Source of the DNA: Pseudomonas sp. FP453
Lineage (GTDB): Bacteria > Pseudomonadota > Gammaproteobacteria > Pseudomonadales > Pseudomonadaceae
Assembly (NCBI RefSeq): GCF_030687495.1
Contig: NZ_CP117435.1
Span: 2,918,501-2,982,500 of the forward strand
Direction: 5' to 3'
Length of the DNA stretch: 64,000 nt
Shown here piece by piece: positions 1-9,396 of this stretch. Below the pieces are notes generated by a model. The model saw nothing but the letters and a program-made list of their open reading frames with translations. It was not told the DNA's origin and did not search any database. The position numbers and the translations under genes are program-made. Each line of letters starts with the position of its first letter. Positions within the stretch are counted from its first letter, which is position 1.

Positions 1-1
1 C

Positions 2-334
2 GATGGCGAGGCGGTGATGTTTGACGAGACCTATATCCATTACGCCGAAAACGCCACGCAGCACAACCGCATCATATTGTTCTGCGATATCGAACGGCCT
101 ATGAAATACCGCTGGGCGGCGGCCTTCAACCGCTGGTTCAGCCGCAACGTGATGGCGGCGGCGGGCTCGCCGAATGACGCGGGCGACAAGACCGGAGGGC
201 TGAACCGCGCCTTTACCCGGCTGTACAAGATTCGCCTGCGCGGCAAGGCGCTGAAGAAGCGCAACCGCACGCGTTATTACCTGGAGAAGTGGGCGATCTT
301 TGCGGCATTGGCGGCCATTTTCCTGTTGATCTGA
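2..334 (+). CDS. lpxO: Aspartyl/asparaginyl beta-hydroxylase family protein, LpxO-like (3' part only)
   Basis: The frame is open from the left edge and stops at TGA 332-334, so only the last 110 residues are present. The segment GEAVMFDETYIHYAEN fits the C-terminal part of the Fe(II)/2-oxoglutarate beta-hydroxylase fold. The His in TYIH is the likely second iron ligand, and RIILFCDIERP follows as in LpxO proteins. A basic stretch and a terminal hydrophobic helix (WAIFAALAAIFLLI) suggest inner-membrane attachment. LpxO 2-hydroxylates lipid A acyl chains on the cytoplasmic face. The family is fairly clear; the specific LpxO assignment is an inference from the C-terminus alone. Confidence 0.7.
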   Translation, partial: DGEAVMFDETYIHYAENATQHNRIILFCDIERPMKYRWAAAFNRWFSRNVMAAAGSPNDAGDKTGGLNRAFTRLYKIRLRGKALKKRNRTRYYLEKWAIFAALAAIFLLI

Positions 335-451
335 GGGCCTCGCAGACAGATCGTGTTACACCTGATGAGAAACTATTTAGTTACCAAAGGCGAACCCTCG
401 GCGTAGCGTGTTATCGAAAGCACGTACTACTCGCCCTTGAGAGGCTTTGTC

Positions 452-766
452 ATGAATAGTTGTGTACGCCACCTTGCACTGCTGGCACTGGGTGTTTTCA
501 TGCTCCCCGGTGCCCAGGCGCAAAACCTGCCGGGCGGCAACGACGCCAACAACAGCCCGATCCACCGAGCCAACCCCAACAGCATGCAGGGCACCCAGCC
601 CAATGCGCCGGCCATTCGCGGGCTTCAAATCGGCCCGGCGCCGCGCGCACCGACCCTGGACAACGGCGGCATCGGCAATCGTTATCCCACGCGCAACACC
701 GCCCCCAGCCGCCCAGCCAGCGAAACCAAAGCCCCCACTTACGATGCCAACGGCAATCGCCGGTAA
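452..766 (+). CDS. Small secreted Asn/Pro-rich protein, function unknown
   Basis: Encodes 104 residues. The start at 452 is chosen because it begins a clean Sec signal peptide (MNSCVRHLALLALGVFMLPG, cleavage near AQAQ), with GAGAGG about 8 bases upstream. A TTG five codons earlier is possible but breaks the signal. The mature part is about 80 residues, low-complexity and rich in Asn, Pro, Ala and Arg, with no cysteines and no domain I recognise, so it is probably disordered in the periplasm. It ends 11 bases before the sugar dehydrogenase gene and is probably co-transcribed with it. Function cannot be assigned. Confidence 0.7.
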   Translation: MNSCVRHLALLALGVFMLPGAQAQNLPGGNDANNSPIHRANPNSMQGTQPNAPAIRGLQIGPAPRAPTLDNGGIGNRYPTRNTAPSRPASETKAPTYDANGNRR

Positions 767-777
767 GGACTCGCCCA

Positions 778-1935
778 ATGCACCTACGTAAAACCCTTCT
801 GGCCGCCCTTTGCGCGACCGCCATGGTTCCACTGTCGGCGGTTTATGCCGCTGGCCCCCAACAGTTCCCCAGCGAGCAAGGCAGCCTCACGGTCACGCCG
901 ATCGCCCAGGGCCTCGACCATCCATGGGCGGTGGCGTTTCTGCCAGACAGGCAAGGCTTCCTGGTGACTGAGCGCCCAGGCCATCTGCGCTTCGTCAGCC
1001 CGGACGGCAAACTGTCGGCGCCCCTTGGCGGCGTGCCGCAGGTGTGGGCCAAAGGGCAGGGCGGCTTGCTTGATGTGGTGCTGTCGCCGGACTTCAAGCA
1101 GGACCGCATGGTGTACCTGTCGTACGCCGAAGGCGGTGGCAAGGGCGGTACCGCCGGCACGGCTGTCGGGCGTGGGCGCTTGGCCGATGACCTCAGCGGT
1201 TTGCAGGATTTCAAGGTGATCCTGCGCCAGGAGCCCAAGCTGTCCACCGGTAACCACTTTGGTTCGCGCCTGGCGTTCGACCGGGATGGCTACCTGTTCG
1301 TGACCTTGGGCGAAAACAACGATCGCCCGACCGCCCAGGACCTGGACAAATTGCAAGGCAAGGTCGTACGCATCTACCCGGACGGGCGCGTGCCGGATGA
1401 CAACCCGTTCGTGGGCCAGGCAGGTGTGCGCCCGGAGATCTGGTCCTATGGCCAGCGCAACCCGCAAGGCCTGGCACTGAACCCGTGGAGCGGCACGATC
1501 TGGGAAAACGAACACGGGCCCCGTGGCGGCGATGAGATCAACATCATCGAGCGCGGCAAGAACTACGGTTGGCCGCTGGCAACCCACGGCATCAACTATT
1601 CGCTGACGCCAATCCCGGAAGCCAAAGGCAAGACGGCAGAGGGCACGGTGCAGCCCCACCATGTCTGGGAGCAGTCCCCCGGCATCAGTGGCATGGCGTT
1701 TTATGACGCTGACCGCTTCAAGCCCTGGCAGCACAACGTGTTTATCGGCGCACTCGCCAGCCAGGAGCTGATCCGCCTGCAGTTCGACGGCGACAAGGTC
1801 GTCCACGAGGAACGGCTGTTGGGCGGTTTGAAAGCGCGCATTCGCGATGTGCGGCAGGGGCCGGATGGCTACTTGTATGTGCTGACGGATGAGGATGATG
1901 GCGTGTTGTACCGCGTGGGCCTGAATCAGGACTGA
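778..1935 (+). CDS. PQQ-dependent soluble aldose sugar dehydrogenase (YliI/Asd type)
   Basis: 385 residues with a Sec signal (MHLRKTLLAALCATAMVPLS...VYAA), so periplasmic. The rest is a six-bladed propeller of the soluble glucose/sorbosone dehydrogenase family. Visible family blocks are HPWAVAFLP near the start, GNHFGSRLAFDRDGYLFVT with the His that matches the catalytic base of soluble glucose dehydrogenase, WSYGQRNPQGLALNP, and ENEHGPRGGDEIN, where PQQ and calcium ligands lie in relatives. Length matches the family. It oxidises aldose sugars with PQQ; the natural sugar is unknown. ATG 778 is used because the longer upstream frame only reads through the preceding gene. Probably translated together with the small secreted protein upstream. 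Confidence 0.88.
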   Translation: MHLRKTLLAALCATAMVPLSAVYAAGPQQFPSEQGSLTVTPIAQGLDHPWAVAFLPDRQGFLVTERPGHLRFVSPDGKLSAPLGGVPQVWAKGQGGLLDVVLSPDFKQDRMVYLSYAEGGGKGGTAGTAVGRGRLADDLSGLQDFKVILRQEPKLSTGNHFGSRLAFDRDGYLFVTLGENNDRPTAQDLDKLQGKVVRIYPDGRVPDDNPFVGQAGVRPEIWSYGQRNPQGLALNPWSGTIWENEHGPRGGDEINIIERGKNYGWPLATHGINYSLTPIPEAKGKTAEGTVQPHHVWEQSPGISGMAFYDADRFKPWQHNVFIGALASQELIRLQFDGDKVVHEERLLGGLKARIRDVRQGPDGYLYVLTDEDDGVLYRVGLNQD

Positions 1936-1941
1936 GCGGGC

Positions 1942-1973
1942 AGCCGCAAGCTTGAAGCTTCAAGCTTGCGGCT
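1942..1973. terminator. Perfect 32-bp inverted repeat between convergent genes
   Basis: A perfect palindrome with 16-base arms (AGCCGCAAGCTTGAAG and its complement) begins six bases after the sugar dehydrogenase stop and ends five bases before the convergent DUF1348 gene ends. There is no T-run on either side, so it would be an imperfect intrinsic terminator or a processing hairpin. Its position between two converging genes favours a shared transcription stop. Confidence 0.6.
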
Positions 1974-1978
1974 ACAGG

Positions 1979-2458
1979 CTAAAGCCCCAAGTCCGACAGC
2001 CCCGGATGATCATCCGGGCGCCGCCCCAGCGGCCAGTGGAACTTGCGCTCGCTCGCCTGGATCGGCAGGTCGTTGATGCAGGCAAACCGATTGGCCATCA
2101 GGCCGTTTTCATCGAACTCCCAGTTCTCGTTGCCGTAGGAGCGGAACCAGTTGCCCGAGTCGTCATGCCACTCGTAGGCATAACGCACGGCGATGCGGTT
2201 GTCGGTGAAGGCCCACAGTTCCTTGATCAGGCGGTAGTCCAGCTCCTTGGCCCATTTACGCGTGAGAAAGTCCTTGGCTTGCTCGCGGCCGTGGGCAAAC
2301 TCGGCGCGGTTGCGCCAGCGGGTGTCCAGCGTGTAGGCCAGGGACACCCGTTGCGGGTCGCGGGAGTTCCAGCCGTCTTCGGCCAGGCGCACTTTCTCGA
2401 TGGCCGATGCGCGGGTAAAGGGCGGCAAGGGTGGGCGTACATCGATGTCTGATGACAT
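1979..2458 (-). CDS. DUF1348 / NTF2-like family protein
   Basis: 159 residues from the ATG at 2458; an in-frame ATG two codons upstream is equally possible. The small alpha/beta cone fold is suggested by the family blocks [33 protein letters not shown] and [19 protein letters not shown]. These match the conserved proteobacterial DUF1348 group, placed in the SnoaL/NTF2 superfamily. No catalytic function is established for the group. The gene lies about 55 bases behind the tetR gene on the same strand, so the two probably form an operon and this protein is the likely regulated partner. Confidence 0.8.
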   Translation of the reverse strand: MSSDIDVRPPLPPFTRASAIEKVRLAEDGWNSRDPQRVSLAYTLDTRWRNRAEFAHGREQAKDFLTRKWAKELDYRLIKELWAFTDNRIAVRYAYEWHDDSGNWFRSYGNENWEFDENGLMANRFACINDLPIQASERKFHWPLGRRPDDHPGLSDLGL

Positions 2459-2513
2459 TGGCATGCTCCTTAAAACAATAAGGGATTATCGGAAAGTTGC
2501 CTGGCTTATGGGC

Positions 2514-3065
2514 TCAAAGCGCCAATAACGTTCGCGCCATGCATTGCGCATTATCGGCCGCGGTTGAATCACCCATCACCAGGGCAACGGTAATGGCGCC
2601 ATCGATCAGGATCAGCAGTTGCGCGGCCTGCTGTCGCGGGTCGGGGGTGCCATGTGCGTGACACAGTTCAAGTGCGTACTCGAACAGTTTCTGTTTATGG
2701 GCCTTGGCCAGCAGGCGCACCGGGTCTTGTGGGTCGCCGGTTTCACCGCTGGTGTTGATAAAGGCGCAGCCGCGAAAGTCGGCGGAACCGAACCACGCCT
2801 TGAGGGCGTCGAACAGCGCCAACAGGCGTTCGCCACTGCCTTCCTGGCGCTCCACTTGCGTGCGCAACCATTGCAGCCAGCGCTCGTCGCGGCGCTGCAA
2901 GGCGGCAATCACCAATTCGTCTTTGTTGGCGAAGTAACGGTAGATACTTTTTCTCGAGACGCCGGCGGTTTTCACCAGGAAGTCCATGCCGGTGGCGGCG
3001 ATGCCATGGCGATAGATCAACTTTTCGGTAACGTCGAGGATAATGTCGCGGGTCATGTCGTTCAT
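2514..3065 (-). CDS. TetR/AcrR family transcriptional regulator
   Basis: 183 residues from ATG 3065. The N-terminal DNA-binding domain is clear: TRDIILDVTEKLIYRHG, then a helix-turn-helix around VSRKSIYRYFANKDELV (residues about 37-55). The C-terminal ligand domain is of the AcrR type. A longer frame starting at 3101 exists, but a perfect palindrome typical of a TetR operator lies at 3078-3091, inside that extension, so the shorter start is preferred. The protein probably represses its own promoter and the downstream DUF1348 gene. The inducer is unknown. Confidence 0.88.
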   Translation of the reverse strand: MNDMTRDIILDVTEKLIYRHGIAATGMDFLVKTAGVSRKSIYRYFANKDELVIAALQRRDERWLQWLRTQVERQEGSGERLLALFDALKAWFGSADFRGCAFINTSGETGDPQDPVRLLAKAHKQKLFEYALELCHAHGTPDPRQQAAQLLILIDGAITVALVMGDSTAADNAQCMARTLLAL

Positions 3066-3077
3066 GTGGCGAACAGT

Positions 3078-3091
3078 AGAACGATCGTTCT
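3078..3091. promoter_or_regulatory. Palindromic TetR-type operator
   Basis: AGAACGATCGTTCT is a perfect 14-bp palindrome 13 bases upstream of the preferred tetR start. It resembles operators of QacR/AcrR-class regulators in size and symmetry. It probably mediates autoregulation and, through the same promoter, control of DUF1348. Inferred from position and symmetry only. Confidence 0.6.
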
Positions 3092-3189
3092 TCTTGGTCA
3101 ATTAAATTTTTCCATGCGCCGCCGCAAGACCTGAGCACCCCCATGGTGTAAGCTCGGTGCCTCTTCGGATTCGACCCATTGCGAGCCCT

Positions 3190-4533
3190 ATGCCGTCGTT
3201 CTTCAAACGCTCCCTGTTGCCCAAACTGCGCGGTTTCCCCCTCACTCCCGACGCGATTGACGTGCTGTCCGGCGCCGATGAATATCGTCGCTGCCTGCTG
3301 CGCCTGATCCCCCAGGCGACGCGGCGCATCTACATCGTTGCGCTGTACTTGCAGCACGACGAAGCCGGGCAGGAAATCTACGACGCCCTGCACGCCGCCA
3401 AGGCTGCGCGGCCGGAGCTGGACATCGTCGTGGTGGTTGACTGGCTGCGCGCCCAACGCGGGCTGATCGGTGCAGGCAAGCAACCGGGCAACAGCGCCTG
3501 GTACCAGGCCATGACCGAACGCCACGCCAGTGAAGTGCCGGTGTACGGCGTGCCGGTGCAGACCCGCGAGCTGTTCGGCGTGCTGCACCTCAAGGGCTTT
3601 GTGATCGACGACACCGTGCTGTACAGCGGCGCGAGCCTGAACAATGTGTACCTGCACAAGTTCGACAAGTACCGCTTCGACCGCTACCACTTGATCCACA
3701 GCCAGCCGCTGGCCGATTCGATGCAGCATCTGATCGAGCATGGCCTGGTGGCGTCCAAGGCCGTGCATCGCCTCGACCTGCCGAACCCGCCCACCACCCG
3801 CAGCCTGCGCAACGACATCGGCGACTTGCGCAGCCGCCTGAAACACGCGGCCTATGACACCACGGCGGGCCAACTGCCCAATGGCCACCTGTCGGTCAGC
3901 CCGCTGCTGGGAGTGGGCAAGAACAACCCCTTGAGCCGGGTGATCCTGGAACTGATCGCCAGTGCCCAGCAGCAACTGACCATCTGCACCCCCTATTTCA
4001 ACCTGCCGCTGCCGGTGACCCGCGAGATCAATCGCGCCCTGGCCCGTGGGGTGAAAATCGACATCATCGTCGGCGACAAGACCGCCAACGACTTCTACAT
4101 CCCGCCCAGCGAGCCGTTCAAGGTGATCGCGGCGTTGCCCTACCTGTATGAGATCAGCCTGCGTCGCTTTGCCAAGCGCCATCAGCCGATGCTCGACAGT
4201 GGCCAGTTGAACCTGCACCTGTGGCGCGACGGGGATAACACCTACCACCTCAAGGGCATGTGGGTCGACCAGCGCTATACGTTGCTGACGGGCAACAACC
4301 TCAACCCGCGGGCGTTCCGCCTGGACCTGGAAAACGCCTTGCTGATCGATGATCCCCAGGGCCAATGGCTGGAGCCGCGACGCACCGAGCTCGCGCAGAT
4401 ATTCCAGCACGCCACGCGCATCGAGCGTTATCAGCAGTTGCAAACCCTGGTGGATTACCCGGCGGCGGTCGGCAAGTTTTTACGGCGTGTCAGCCGCGTG
4501 CGCATTGAGCGGTTGCTGTACCGAATTCTTTAG
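3190..4533 (+). CDS. pssA: CDP-diacylglycerol--serine O-phosphatidyltransferase (phospholipase D-type)
   Basis: 447 residues, close to the 451 of E. coli PssA. Two HxKx4D-type active-site motifs are visible: HLKGFVID starting at residue 133 and HLKGMWVD at 353, followed by SGASLNN and TGNNLNPRAFRLDLENALL. These are the hallmarks of the phospholipase D superfamily form of phosphatidylserine synthase. It transfers phosphatidate from CDP-diacylglycerol to L-serine, the first step to phosphatidylethanolamine, as a peripheral membrane protein. The start at 3190 (MPSFFKRS) is preferred over one at 3157 because it matches the family N-terminus. It is a single-gene unit between an opposing tetR and the large downstream gene. 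Confidence 0.9.
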   Translation: MPSFFKRSLLPKLRGFPLTPDAIDVLSGADEYRRCLLRLIPQATRRIYIVALYLQHDEAGQEIYDALHAAKAARPELDIVVVVDWLRAQRGLIGAGKQPGNSAWYQAMTERHASEVPVYGVPVQTRELFGVLHLKGFVIDDTVLYSGASLNNVYLHKFDKYRFDRYHLIHSQPLADSMQHLIEHGLVASKAVHRLDLPNPPTTRSLRNDIGDLRSRLKHAAYDTTAGQLPNGHLSVSPLLGVGKNNPLSRVILELIASAQQQLTICTPYFNLPLPVTREINRALARGVKIDIIVGDKTANDFYIPPSEPFKVIAALPYLYEISLRRFAKRHQPMLDSGQLNLHLWRDGDNTYHLKGMWVDQRYTLLTGNNLNPRAFRLDLENALLIDDPQGQWLEPRRTELAQIFQHATRIERYQQLQTLVDYPAAVGKFLRRVSRVRIERLLYRIL

Positions 4534-4668
4534 GCCCAGGCTCAGCCATGGCCGTCAACCGATTGAGAATTTGCTTACCCTTTGCATTCGGCTTGTCTTG
4601 TACGTTTTCTATTGACAGTTCTTAAGGACAAGAACTCTCGCCACTTCACTGGTTAGAGAGCAATAGAA

Positions 4669-7600
4669 ATGTCGTCAATCCATGTCAACAGTGCGGATAC
4701 CGCTTTCAACAGGTTGTTCCGCGCCCCGCAGCCCCCCGCACCGTCTGCGCAAAGCCGTCCTGAGACGGCGCCTGCCGATCGTCTGTCTGGGCCGCCACCC
4801 AATACCGCAGCCTTGCAGCACGAGGGGCGACCACAGACGAAAACAAACCGGTCCAAACGTGACGCTACCACTCCAGGCATCGAGCCGACTTCCGGGAGTG
4901 TCACGGCCAGCCGTCTTTTCCCTGCCAGCGATGTCGCGCAATCAGCGGACGTTACGTTGCAGGAAAACATGGTGCATTGGTTGAACACGGGCCACGCAAA
5001 AGAAGAACTCATCCCACCAAACGCATCCATCTCGTCATTTCTCGAGATGTACGACCAAGCGATCAAGGAGCCGCCCATCCAGGCCTGGTTCAAATCCAAG
5101 GGGCTCAAATTGTCGACTGTGCGTGTGTTCAGCGACTCGGTGGTTGGCGTCGTGGTCGTCAATGGCAAACAGTCCTTCCAGCGGTTCACCACCACCGATG
5201 GCTCTGGTTGGTGGGAGGTCAGCGCAAAGGTCAGTGCCCTGCACAAAGTGCTCTCGCCAAATGATCTAGGGATTCCGGTGGCACCCGGGCCGACTCAGGG
5301 GCCTGTTCCACGGGATGTGGTACTGGACTTTTACGGGGTGAAACCGCCTCTGAATGAAAAGGCTGCGCCGCGGTTGGGTAAACAACTCCAGCAAGAGGGC
5401 TGGCCCGGGATTTCACAGGCACAGCGTGCTCAGTGGGAGAAACAGTTCAAGCAACTGCAGCAGCACAGCGGCGACAGCGCTGTCCGTGAGCGCCTGGGGG
5501 CGCAGTTGCAACCCCTGATCAAGAACAAGCAGGGGGGTGATGAGCTGACACTGAATGAGCAGGCGATATGGGTTGAACCGGGCTCCTCCCTGGACCAGGC
5601 GAGTACGTCACCACGCGAACAATTCGTTGAGTTTCTCGCATCAGCCGCCTTCAAGGCGTTCCTGGGGAGGGCCGGTGTCGCAGGGCTGGGCAGCGAATTC
5701 AGGATAACGGAAGGTGACCTGCAAATGCTCAGAGCGAACGGGCAGTGGATCTCCCTTCAAGATTCCTTTGACGCGGACGTCGAGCTAATGTCAGGGCACG
5801 GCAGTGCAAACGAACAAGCCACCGCGCGCAAGTTTAATGAAGACTTCGACCGGTTGGTGCAGCAGAGTGAGAAAGCCGGTAACGCCCTGTATTCCACCCG
5901 TCGGTACGACATGCGCCAGACTCTGGCCTACTATGCGCCGGACGTACCGCAAACCGTCGGGCAGATGCGTGCAGCGCTGCAGTGGTTCAATACAAAATTG
6001 CCTTCACCCCCGCTGGCTGGCGACTACGCGGGGATGACCCCTTACGTGCAAACCGAGGGATCGCTGTCTTCCAGCTCACTTGAAACAATGAAAGCGGCAT
6101 CGGCGGGCGTCATGTCGTTGCTCAAGGGCTTCTCCGGCAGGCCGTCGTTTGGTCAGTCTTTTCACGATCCGGACCGGCAACTGGCGGATTTTTTTGATTC
6201 GTCCAAGGCCATCGCCAAGGCCGATGAGATTGCCAAGGCCCTCAAGCTCTACAGTGTGGCCGAGGGGCAAGCGCTCTCCCGGGCCGAACGTCACCAACTG
6301 CTGGCCACTGCGCTCAAGTTGAGTGTTGACGCCACCATGCCGGGTGTCGCGGGGCAGGTGGCGGGGTATTCGTTGTATCAGCCGGGCAATTTGGGGCGCT
6401 CACTCAAAGAGGTGCGCGATGACGTCGAAATGCATCTTGAAAGCAAAGGCGTGGACGCCGGGTTGACGCCACTGGTGGCTCACCTGTTCCTTGCCCAGTC
6501 GGCTCCAGAGATGCTGGTCAAGGCTGACACCCGCGTGCCTGAAGACGCCAGGCAGGTGCTCAACCAAGACCCGCAAAACGTCAAGGTTGGCTCGACCGGT
6601 TGGCTGGAGCTGCGTCAGGGCTGTGCAATCGCCGATACCCTGAGTGGTCCGGGCAGTTCGCGTTTGATGAATTTTACGCAAGTCATGGCGCTTTCCCGGC
6701 TAGACGCCAGCGGGCCGAATCAGGAATACCTGCAAAAGAGCCTGGCTACCAAACCTTTGCTGGACTGGGGGGTAATGGCCGGTATTTTCCCAGCGACTGC
6801 GGACGGACACTACTCCCCTGGGGACTACAAAGCCGCTGCGCAAGCATTTACCGAACGGGAAGACCAAACCCGCGACGCGTTCAACACCTTGACCAGCGAA
6901 CCGCCGACCCAGACCACTGTTCTGATCAAGGAGTTGGTCCGGTTATTCCCGGAAATGACCGAGGAAGAACTTCGTACGTTCAAGCTTGAGTTGGACACCG
7001 ATGTCAAATATGACTCCCGGCAGCACGGGCACATGGAAACCCGCCAACCGCTGTTGACCGATGTCATCCTGACCAATCAAGTTGACGATGATCCTCTACT
7101 TTTGTTGGATCGGTTAGTGAACTACCTGGTCAGTGGAGAAAAGAAATACAAGTTCAACCACCCGAAAATCTCCCAGGCCACTTTTTTGGAACGCATCAAG
7201 CAACTGCCGAAGATAAAACCGTTGGTGGCGCCGGCGGTCGATCAATACATTGCCGATACCCGCGTCGCCCAAGCCACGGCGCTGAAACTGATGCTTGCGC
7301 AGTTGCCGCTGGAAGACCGCAGGGCGTTGGAGTCGGGGAAAATCGAGTTCTTCAGCGTACGCAAGGAAACCGGGGAAGCCCTGGAGGACGACCAGGGCCC
7401 GGATTCCAAAGTGGCGAGTAACAGGGGCACTCACGGCCTATTGCTACGTTACGAAACCGGGCTTGTAACACCCTGGTTTGGTTACTACGAGGTGTTTCCC
7501 GGTTCGATGCAGATGGTCAAGCGCACCGATTTACCTGACCGCCTGCCGCTCGGTGGCGAAACCAAGGCGGGCCGCAAACCCCATGGGCCCTTTGCCTATG

Positions 7601-8496
7601 TGCAGACGCCTTTCCAAAGGGGCACTGAACAGCCGTTTGACTTTGATGCGTACAGCACGGGTTCTCCACCCAAGCCCGGTGCAAAATCGATGGTGATTAT
7701 TGAAAAGACGGCAACGGAGTTGCCGGCAACGACAGAAATAGCCTCGCGGCGCGTTCCCAATACCTTTAGCTCGAACAAAACAGCACGGATGGTGGAAACG
7801 TTTCTGGCACACAGCTTTGACGGGAAGCGCGACGCGTTACTTGAGCACGCCAACCAGCCGACAACGCTGCACAGCCGCCGTACCTATCCGTTTGCATCAG
7901 GCAAAATGTTTTCTTCGGAAAATGCTCGTCTGATGTTGCGCCTTATCCCGTTCGTCGGGGCTGTGTTTGACTTTGCGCAGGGCAAGGTGGCAGAGGGTTT
8001 GACGGGGTTGCTGATCGACTTTGCTTCATTCATTGCCACCGGCGGACTGGTCGGGGCGAGGCAGTTTTTTAGCGGTATGAAGATGTTGATCCCATTCAGT
8101 CGCAAGGCATTCAGCATGGCCGGCCTGAAGGGGGCGGGCTCGTTCTTCATGAGTGTGTTCAACCCGTTGGCTGGTGCGGTTGATGTGCTGAAAGCCGGGC
8201 CAAAGTCGCTGGCCGCAACCCGGAAAATCCTGATGGGCGAAGCGGCCCGTGTTGGCCCAGGGATCTACATGATCAATACGATCATGGAGAAAATCCGGTG
8301 GATCATTGGGGCAAAAGACACCCCCTTTACGGGTATCGCCCCCTCAGCAGGGCAATGGCCGGGGAGTCGCTTTGGCACCAGTCAAAACCGTGAGATGTAT
8401 GCGATTCAGAAAAACGGTCAGTGGTATGCGATCGACTCGACCACCCTGCGGCCCACAGGTGCGCCACTTGCGCAGTTCACCCCCCAGCCGGGTTGA
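4669..8496 (+). CDS. Very large toxin-like protein, 1275 aa, function unknown
   Basis: I do not recognise a catalytic domain. Residues 1-90 are Ser/Pro/Gln-rich and look disordered, with no Sec signal. Around residues 120-200 is a block (QAWFKSKGLKLSTVRVFSDS, then RRFTTTDGSGWW-like sequence) that I associate with the large dermonecrotic-toxin-like proteins (DUF6543 type) common in Pseudomonas. The middle is mostly helical. Near residues 1085-1185 there are hydrophobic segments (LMLRLIPFVGAVFDFAQGK, LLIDFASFIATGGLVGA) that could insert into a membrane. The last 40 residues contain a Gly/Trp/Tyr-rich end (REMYAIQKNGQWYAIDSTT). It is monocistronic, GAGAG lies upstream, and a stem-loop follows. 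A secreted effector or toxin is an inference from architecture. Confidence 0.6.
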   Translation: MSSIHVNSADTAFNRLFRAPQPPAPSAQSRPETAPADRLSGPPPNTAALQHEGRPQTKTNRSKRDATTPGIEPTSGSVTASRLFPASDVAQSADVTLQENMVHWLNTGHAKEELIPPNASISSFLEMYDQAIKEPPIQAWFKSKGLKLSTVRVFSDSVVGVVVVNGKQSFQRFTTTDGSGWWEVSAKVSALHKVLSPNDLGIPVAPGPTQGPVPRDVVLDFYGVKPPLNEKAAPRLGKQLQQEGWPGISQAQRAQWEKQFKQLQQHSGDSAVRERLGAQLQPLIKNKQGGDELTLNEQAIWVEPGSSLDQASTSPREQFVEFLASAAFKAFLGRAGVAGLGSEFRITEGDLQMLRANGQWISLQDSFDADVELMSGHGSANEQATARKFNEDFDRLVQQSEKAGNALYSTRRYDMRQTLAYYAPDVPQTVGQMRAALQWFNTKLPSPPLAGDYAGMTPYVQTEGSLSSSSLETMKAASAGVMSLLKGFSGRPSFGQSFHDPDRQLADFFDSSKAIAKADEIAKALKLYSVAEGQALSRAERHQLLATALKLSVDATMPGVAGQVAGYSLYQPGNLGRSLKEVRDDVEMHLESKGVDAGLTPLVAHLFLAQSAPEMLVKADTRVPEDARQVLNQDPQNVKVGSTGWLELRQGCAIADTLSGPGSSRLMNFTQVMALSRLDASGPNQEYLQKSLATKPLLDWGVMAGIFPATADGHYSPGDYKAAAQAFTEREDQTRDAFNTLTSEPPTQTTVLIKELVRLFPEMTEEELRTFKLELDTDVKYDSRQHGHMETRQPLLTDVILTNQVDDDPLLLLDRLVNYLVSGEKKYKFNHPKISQATFLERIKQLPKIKPLVAPAVDQYIADTRVAQATALKLMLAQLPLEDRRALESGKIEFFSVRKETGEALEDDQGPDSKVASNRGTHGLLLRYETGLVTPWFGYYEVFPGSMQMVKRTDLPDRLPLGGETKAGRKPHGPFAYVQTPFQRGTEQPFDFDAYSTGSPPKPGAKSMVIIEKTATELPATTEIASRRVPNTFSSNKTARMVETFLAHSFDGKRDALLEHANQPTTLHSRRTYPFASGKMFSSENARLMLRLIPFVGAVFDFAQGKVAEGLTGLLIDFASFIATGGLVGARQFFSGMKMLIPFSRKAFSMAGLKGAGSFFMSVFNPLAGAVDVLKAGPKSLAATRKILMGEAARVGPGIYMINTIMEKIRWIIGAKDTPFTGIAPSAGQWPGSRFGTSQNREMYAIQKNGQWYAIDSTTLRPTGAPLAQFTPQPG

Positions 8497-8503
8497 AACC
8501 TGT

Positions 8504-8538
8504 GGCTCTCGTGCGCCCTGACGAGGTGCACGAGAGCC
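8504..8538. terminator. Stem-loop between convergent genes
   Basis: GGCTCTCGTGC at 8504-8514 pairs perfectly with GCACGAGAGCC at 8528-8538 around a 13-base loop. It starts eight bases after the end of the 1275-residue gene and ends 12 bases before the end of the EfeM-like gene on the other strand. No strong T-run follows, but placement suits a two-way terminator. Confidence 0.65.
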
Positions 8539-8550
8539 CGGTAGGTGCGA

Positions 8551-9369
8551 TCAGTTCAAGCCCAGCTTGCCACGCAGGGTTGACAGGTCCTCAGCCAGGG
8601 TATTGACCGGGCCCACCAGGGCCTTGCGGTCGTTTTCCTTGACCTTGTCGTAGGTCTCGAAGCCGCCGTCCTTGGTCTTGTACTTGGCGAGGATCTTGTC
8701 CACGGTGGCGAAGTTCTTGTCGACCTTGGCCAGGAACGCCTTGTCTTGTTTCTCGATCTGGCCACGGAACAGGTCGACGATTTTTTTCGCGCCGTCGATG
8801 TTGCCCTGGAAGTCATACAGGTCGGTGTGGCTGTAGCGGTCCTCTTCGCCGGAGATCTTGGTGGCGGCGACTTCTTCCAGCAGCGCGGCGGCACCGCCGA
8901 CGACTTTTTCTGGCGGGAAGGTCAGGCCATCCACACGGGTTTTCAGGTCGTTGACGTCGGTGTTGAGCTTGGCGGTCAGCGCCTCCAGGCCTTTGGTGGT
9001 GTTCTGCGAGAACAGCGCATATTCGATGCGGTGGAAGCCGGTGAAGTCTTCGGCGGTCACGCCTTTTTCATGGTCATCCACGCGCGAATCGATGGACGCG
9101 TCGAGGTCACTGAACAGCTCGGCGATCGGCTCGATGGACTCGTAGTGCACGCGGGTCGGCGCGTAGAGTTTCTTGGCCGTGGCCAGGTCGCCCTGGTTGA
9201 TCGCATCGGTGAAGGCCTGGGTCTGGGTGACCAGCTCGGCGATTTCTTCGGTGACGTAGATCTTGTAGTCCGACACCGGGCCTACCAGGTCCAGCGGCGC
9301 CGTGGCGGCGAACGCGGCCAGTGGCGAAAGGGTCAGTAGCAACGACAACGCGAGAGTCGACTTCTTCAT
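8551..9369 (-). CDS. EfeM/EfeO family periplasmic iron-uptake protein without cupredoxin domain
   Basis: 272 residues: a Sec signal ([21 protein letters not shown]) followed directly by a peptidase-M75/imelysin-type domain. The HxxE motif appears as FHRIEYALF, and [20 protein letters not shown] is the second conserved block. The EfeO paralogue in the same gene row shares these blocks ([28 protein letters not shown]) but also has an N-terminal cupredoxin domain, which is absent here. The protein probably binds iron in the periplasm for delivery to EfeU. Last gene of the efeU-efeO-efeB row on this strand; the gap to efeB is about 27 bases. Having both forms together is unusual enough to note. 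Confidence 0.87.
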   Translation of the reverse strand: MKKSTLALSLLLTLSPLAAFAATAPLDLVGPVSDYKIYVTEEIAELVTQTQAFTDAINQGDLATAKKLYAPTRVHYESIEPIAELFSDLDASIDSRVDDHEKGVTAEDFTGFHRIEYALFSQNTTKGLEALTAKLNTDVNDLKTRVDGLTFPPEKVVGGAAALLEEVAATKISGEEDRYSHTDLYDFQGNIDGAKKIVDLFRGQIEKQDKAFLAKVDKNFATVDKILAKYKTKDGGFETYDKVKENDRKALVGPVNTLAEDLSTLRGKLGLN

Positions 9370-9396
9370 GGGACGGTTTCCGCTGTGGGGTGGGTT

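Noticed and set aside
2743..4443. A 566-codon minus-strand frame opposite pssA
   Set aside because: Composition is that of a shadow frame and it covers both pssA and part of tetR; no family blocks are visible.
4669..8496. Prophage or type VI (VgrG/Rhs) element
   Set aside because: No phage, Rhs-repeat, PAAR or VgrG features are seen in or around the gene.
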